From assembly GCA_963756745.1 (NCBI GenBank), contig CAVWOU010000010.1:496001-560000 (forward strand): 64,000 bases of DNA, written 5' to 3'. Within the stretch, counting starts at the first letter, position 1; each line of letters begins with the position of its first letter. The stretch is from DASPWW01 sp963756745 (lineage in GTDB: Bacteria; Actinomycetota; Thermoleophilia; Solirubrobacterales; 70-9). Below are positions 63,104 to 64,000 of this stretch, in pieces. The notes below the pieces were generated by a model that was not told the origin of the DNA, made no database searches, and saw only the letters and a list, made by a program, of their open reading frames with translations. Position numbers and translations under genes: made by a program.

Positions 63104-64000
63104 TCACCGGTTATCTTGCTCGCTCGCTCCGGCGTCCGCTTTCGCGGGGTTAGCGGCGGGCTCAGGTTCCGGACGTTCGACGGGTTGGGGTGGCTCCCAG
63201 GTCTCGGTGCGGGTGTGGACGAACTCGCGGATGTCGCGCAACGGCTCAGTGCTGCGGACGTCCGGGATCACGTCGAAGTTGTGCGGCGGTGGCGGCGAGA
63301 GCGCGAACCACTCGAGCGTCGACCCGCGCCACGGATCGGCGCCGGTCTCGACCCCGTTGCGAGCGCTGTACGCGGCGTTGGCAAGCGTCAGCAGGACCCC
63401 CAGCGCGAAAACGAACGAGCCGATGCTTGAGATCAAGTTGTAGGTGCCGAGCCCTTCTCCCTCGTAGAACTTGTAGACGTCCACCGGTTGGCCCTCGAGC
63501 CCGGCGAAGATCATCCCGATCGCCATCGCGTGAACGCCGATCAGCAGGGCCCAGAACGATGCGCCCGCAAGCCCCTCGCCCATCCGGCGGCCGGTGATCT
63601 TCGGGAACCAGTAGTAGAGGGCGGCGAAGCCGCCGAAGACCGAGCCGCCGACCAGCACGTAGTAGGTGTCGGCCTGCGCTGTCGTCGTGCTATCGAGCTG
63701 CCAGCCGATCGGGATCACCGAGGACATGAGCTCACCCGCGAGCCCGAACGTGATCGTGCTGATCGCGCCGAGCGCGAACAGCAGCGGCGAACGCAGATGG
63801 AGCACGCCGCCCCACAGCGTCGCGATCCAGTTCAGCAGCAGCACGCCGATCGGGATCGTCAGCGCGAGCGCGGCGGCCATCGCGAAGTACTCCCAGCCGA
63901 CGGGAATCGGGGCCGAGTACATGTTGTGCATCCACGCCAGCAGGCCGAGCGGGGCGATCGCGGCCAGCGAGGCGGCAATCGCGCGGTGGCCGAACACGGG
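63104..64000 (-). CDS. Heme-copper oxidase subunit I-like protein, C-terminal part (runs off the window), lacking key ligands
   Basis: The 298 visible residues align with helix VII onward of subunit I, including VGGSVF, YYWFPKITGRRMGE and the tail PWRGSTLEWFALSPPPPHNF. Against CtaD at 50226-52136, the CuB pair WAHHM is WMHNM here, and DTYFVVAHIHFVLFGG is shortened to DTYYVLVGG, which removes both helix-X heme histidines. It is thus either a non-canonical subunit I relative or carries a 21-base deletion. The N-terminal part, with the other ligands, lies beyond the window. It precedes ctaA-ctaB on the same strand. Confidence 0.85.
   Translation of the reverse strand, partial: PVFGHRAIAASLAAIAPLGLLAWMHNMYSAPIPVGWEYFAMAAALALTIPIGVLLLNWIATLWGGVLHLRSPLLFALGAISTITFGLAGELMSSVIPIGWQLDSTTTAQADTYYVLVGGSVFGGFAALYYWFPKITGRRMGEGLAGASFWALLIGVHAMAIGMIFAGLEGQPVDVYKFYEGEGLGTYNLISSIGSFVFALGVLLTLANAAYSARNGVETGADPWRGSTLEWFALSPPPPHNFDVIPDVRSTEPLRDIREFVHTRTETWEPPQPVERPEPEPAANPAKADAGASEQDNR

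Overview
The window is high-GC, gene-dense bacterial DNA. It most resembles a chromosomal segment of a Thermoleophilia/Solirubrobacterales-type actinobacterium. The clues are GuaB3 next to GuaA, secreted proteins of a type common in that group, a caa3-type oxidase cluster, a predicted c-di-AMP riboswitch ahead of an M23 peptidase, and frequent GTG starts with ATGA/GTGA overlaps. Taxonomy is inferred from gene content only. I found no rRNA, no tRNA I can defend, no CRISPR array, no phage and no transposase.

Layout. 0.2-6.0 kb: a sigma factor with a fused zinc finger and membrane tail, two secreted proteins, an Hsp20 fragment and a secreted hydrolase; several are split by single-base frameshifts. 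6-13 kb: hydrolase, zinc-ribbon protein, tgt, a membrane Ser/Thr kinase with a lipoprotein, a phosphoesterase, an M48 peptidase, an ACT protein and a DUF3467 protein. 13.4-20.3 kb: argS, HU, then a tightly packed pyrF-LysM-D,D-carboxypeptidase-PfkB run and an MFS transporter. 20.4-24.9 kb: guaB3-guaA, then a divergent HxlR regulator and VOC protein. 25-27.5 kb: two tandem M23 peptidases behind a c-di-AMP (ydaO) riboswitch. 27.6-38.3 kb: a housekeeping run, rplM-rpsI-glmM-glmS-acpS-nnr-alr-CCA/PAP family-HIT-enoyl-CoA hydratase-infA, much of it feeding cell-wall precursor supply. 38.3-49.1 kb: methyltransferase, glycoside hydrolase, amidohydrolase, an ABC-2 exporter, an amidase with a small GatC/AtzG-like partner, small secreted and zinc-ribbon proteins and a glycosyltransferase. 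49.2-64 kb: respiration. caa3 oxidase genes (ctaC-ctaD-USP-like-ctaE), a damaged HTTM gene pair, a sulfite-oxidase-like pair, a diheme cytochrome c, small oxidase-associated membrane proteins, ctaB, ctaA and the end of a second subunit-I-like gene.

Recurring frameshifts. At least ten single-base shifts interrupt otherwise conserved reading frames outside the HTTM pair. They cluster at 3.45-5.27 kb, with singletons at about 8417, 15555, 17781, 40508 and 41444; the HTTM pair at 53.7-55.2 kb holds many more. Protein similarity continues on both sides of each break and no extra stops accumulate, so consensus error is more likely than decay for most. I give the reconstructed spans and say where each shift lies.

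The most interesting points are: the second heme-copper oxidase subunit-I-like protein at the right edge, which lacks the helix-X heme histidines and one CuB histidine; the c-di-AMP riboswitch; ArgRS with a degenerate HIGH motif; ribosomal protein S9 with a long acidic N-terminal arm; a cysteine-free DksA/TraR-like protein; and terminator-like hairpins in the leaders of rplM and guaB3.
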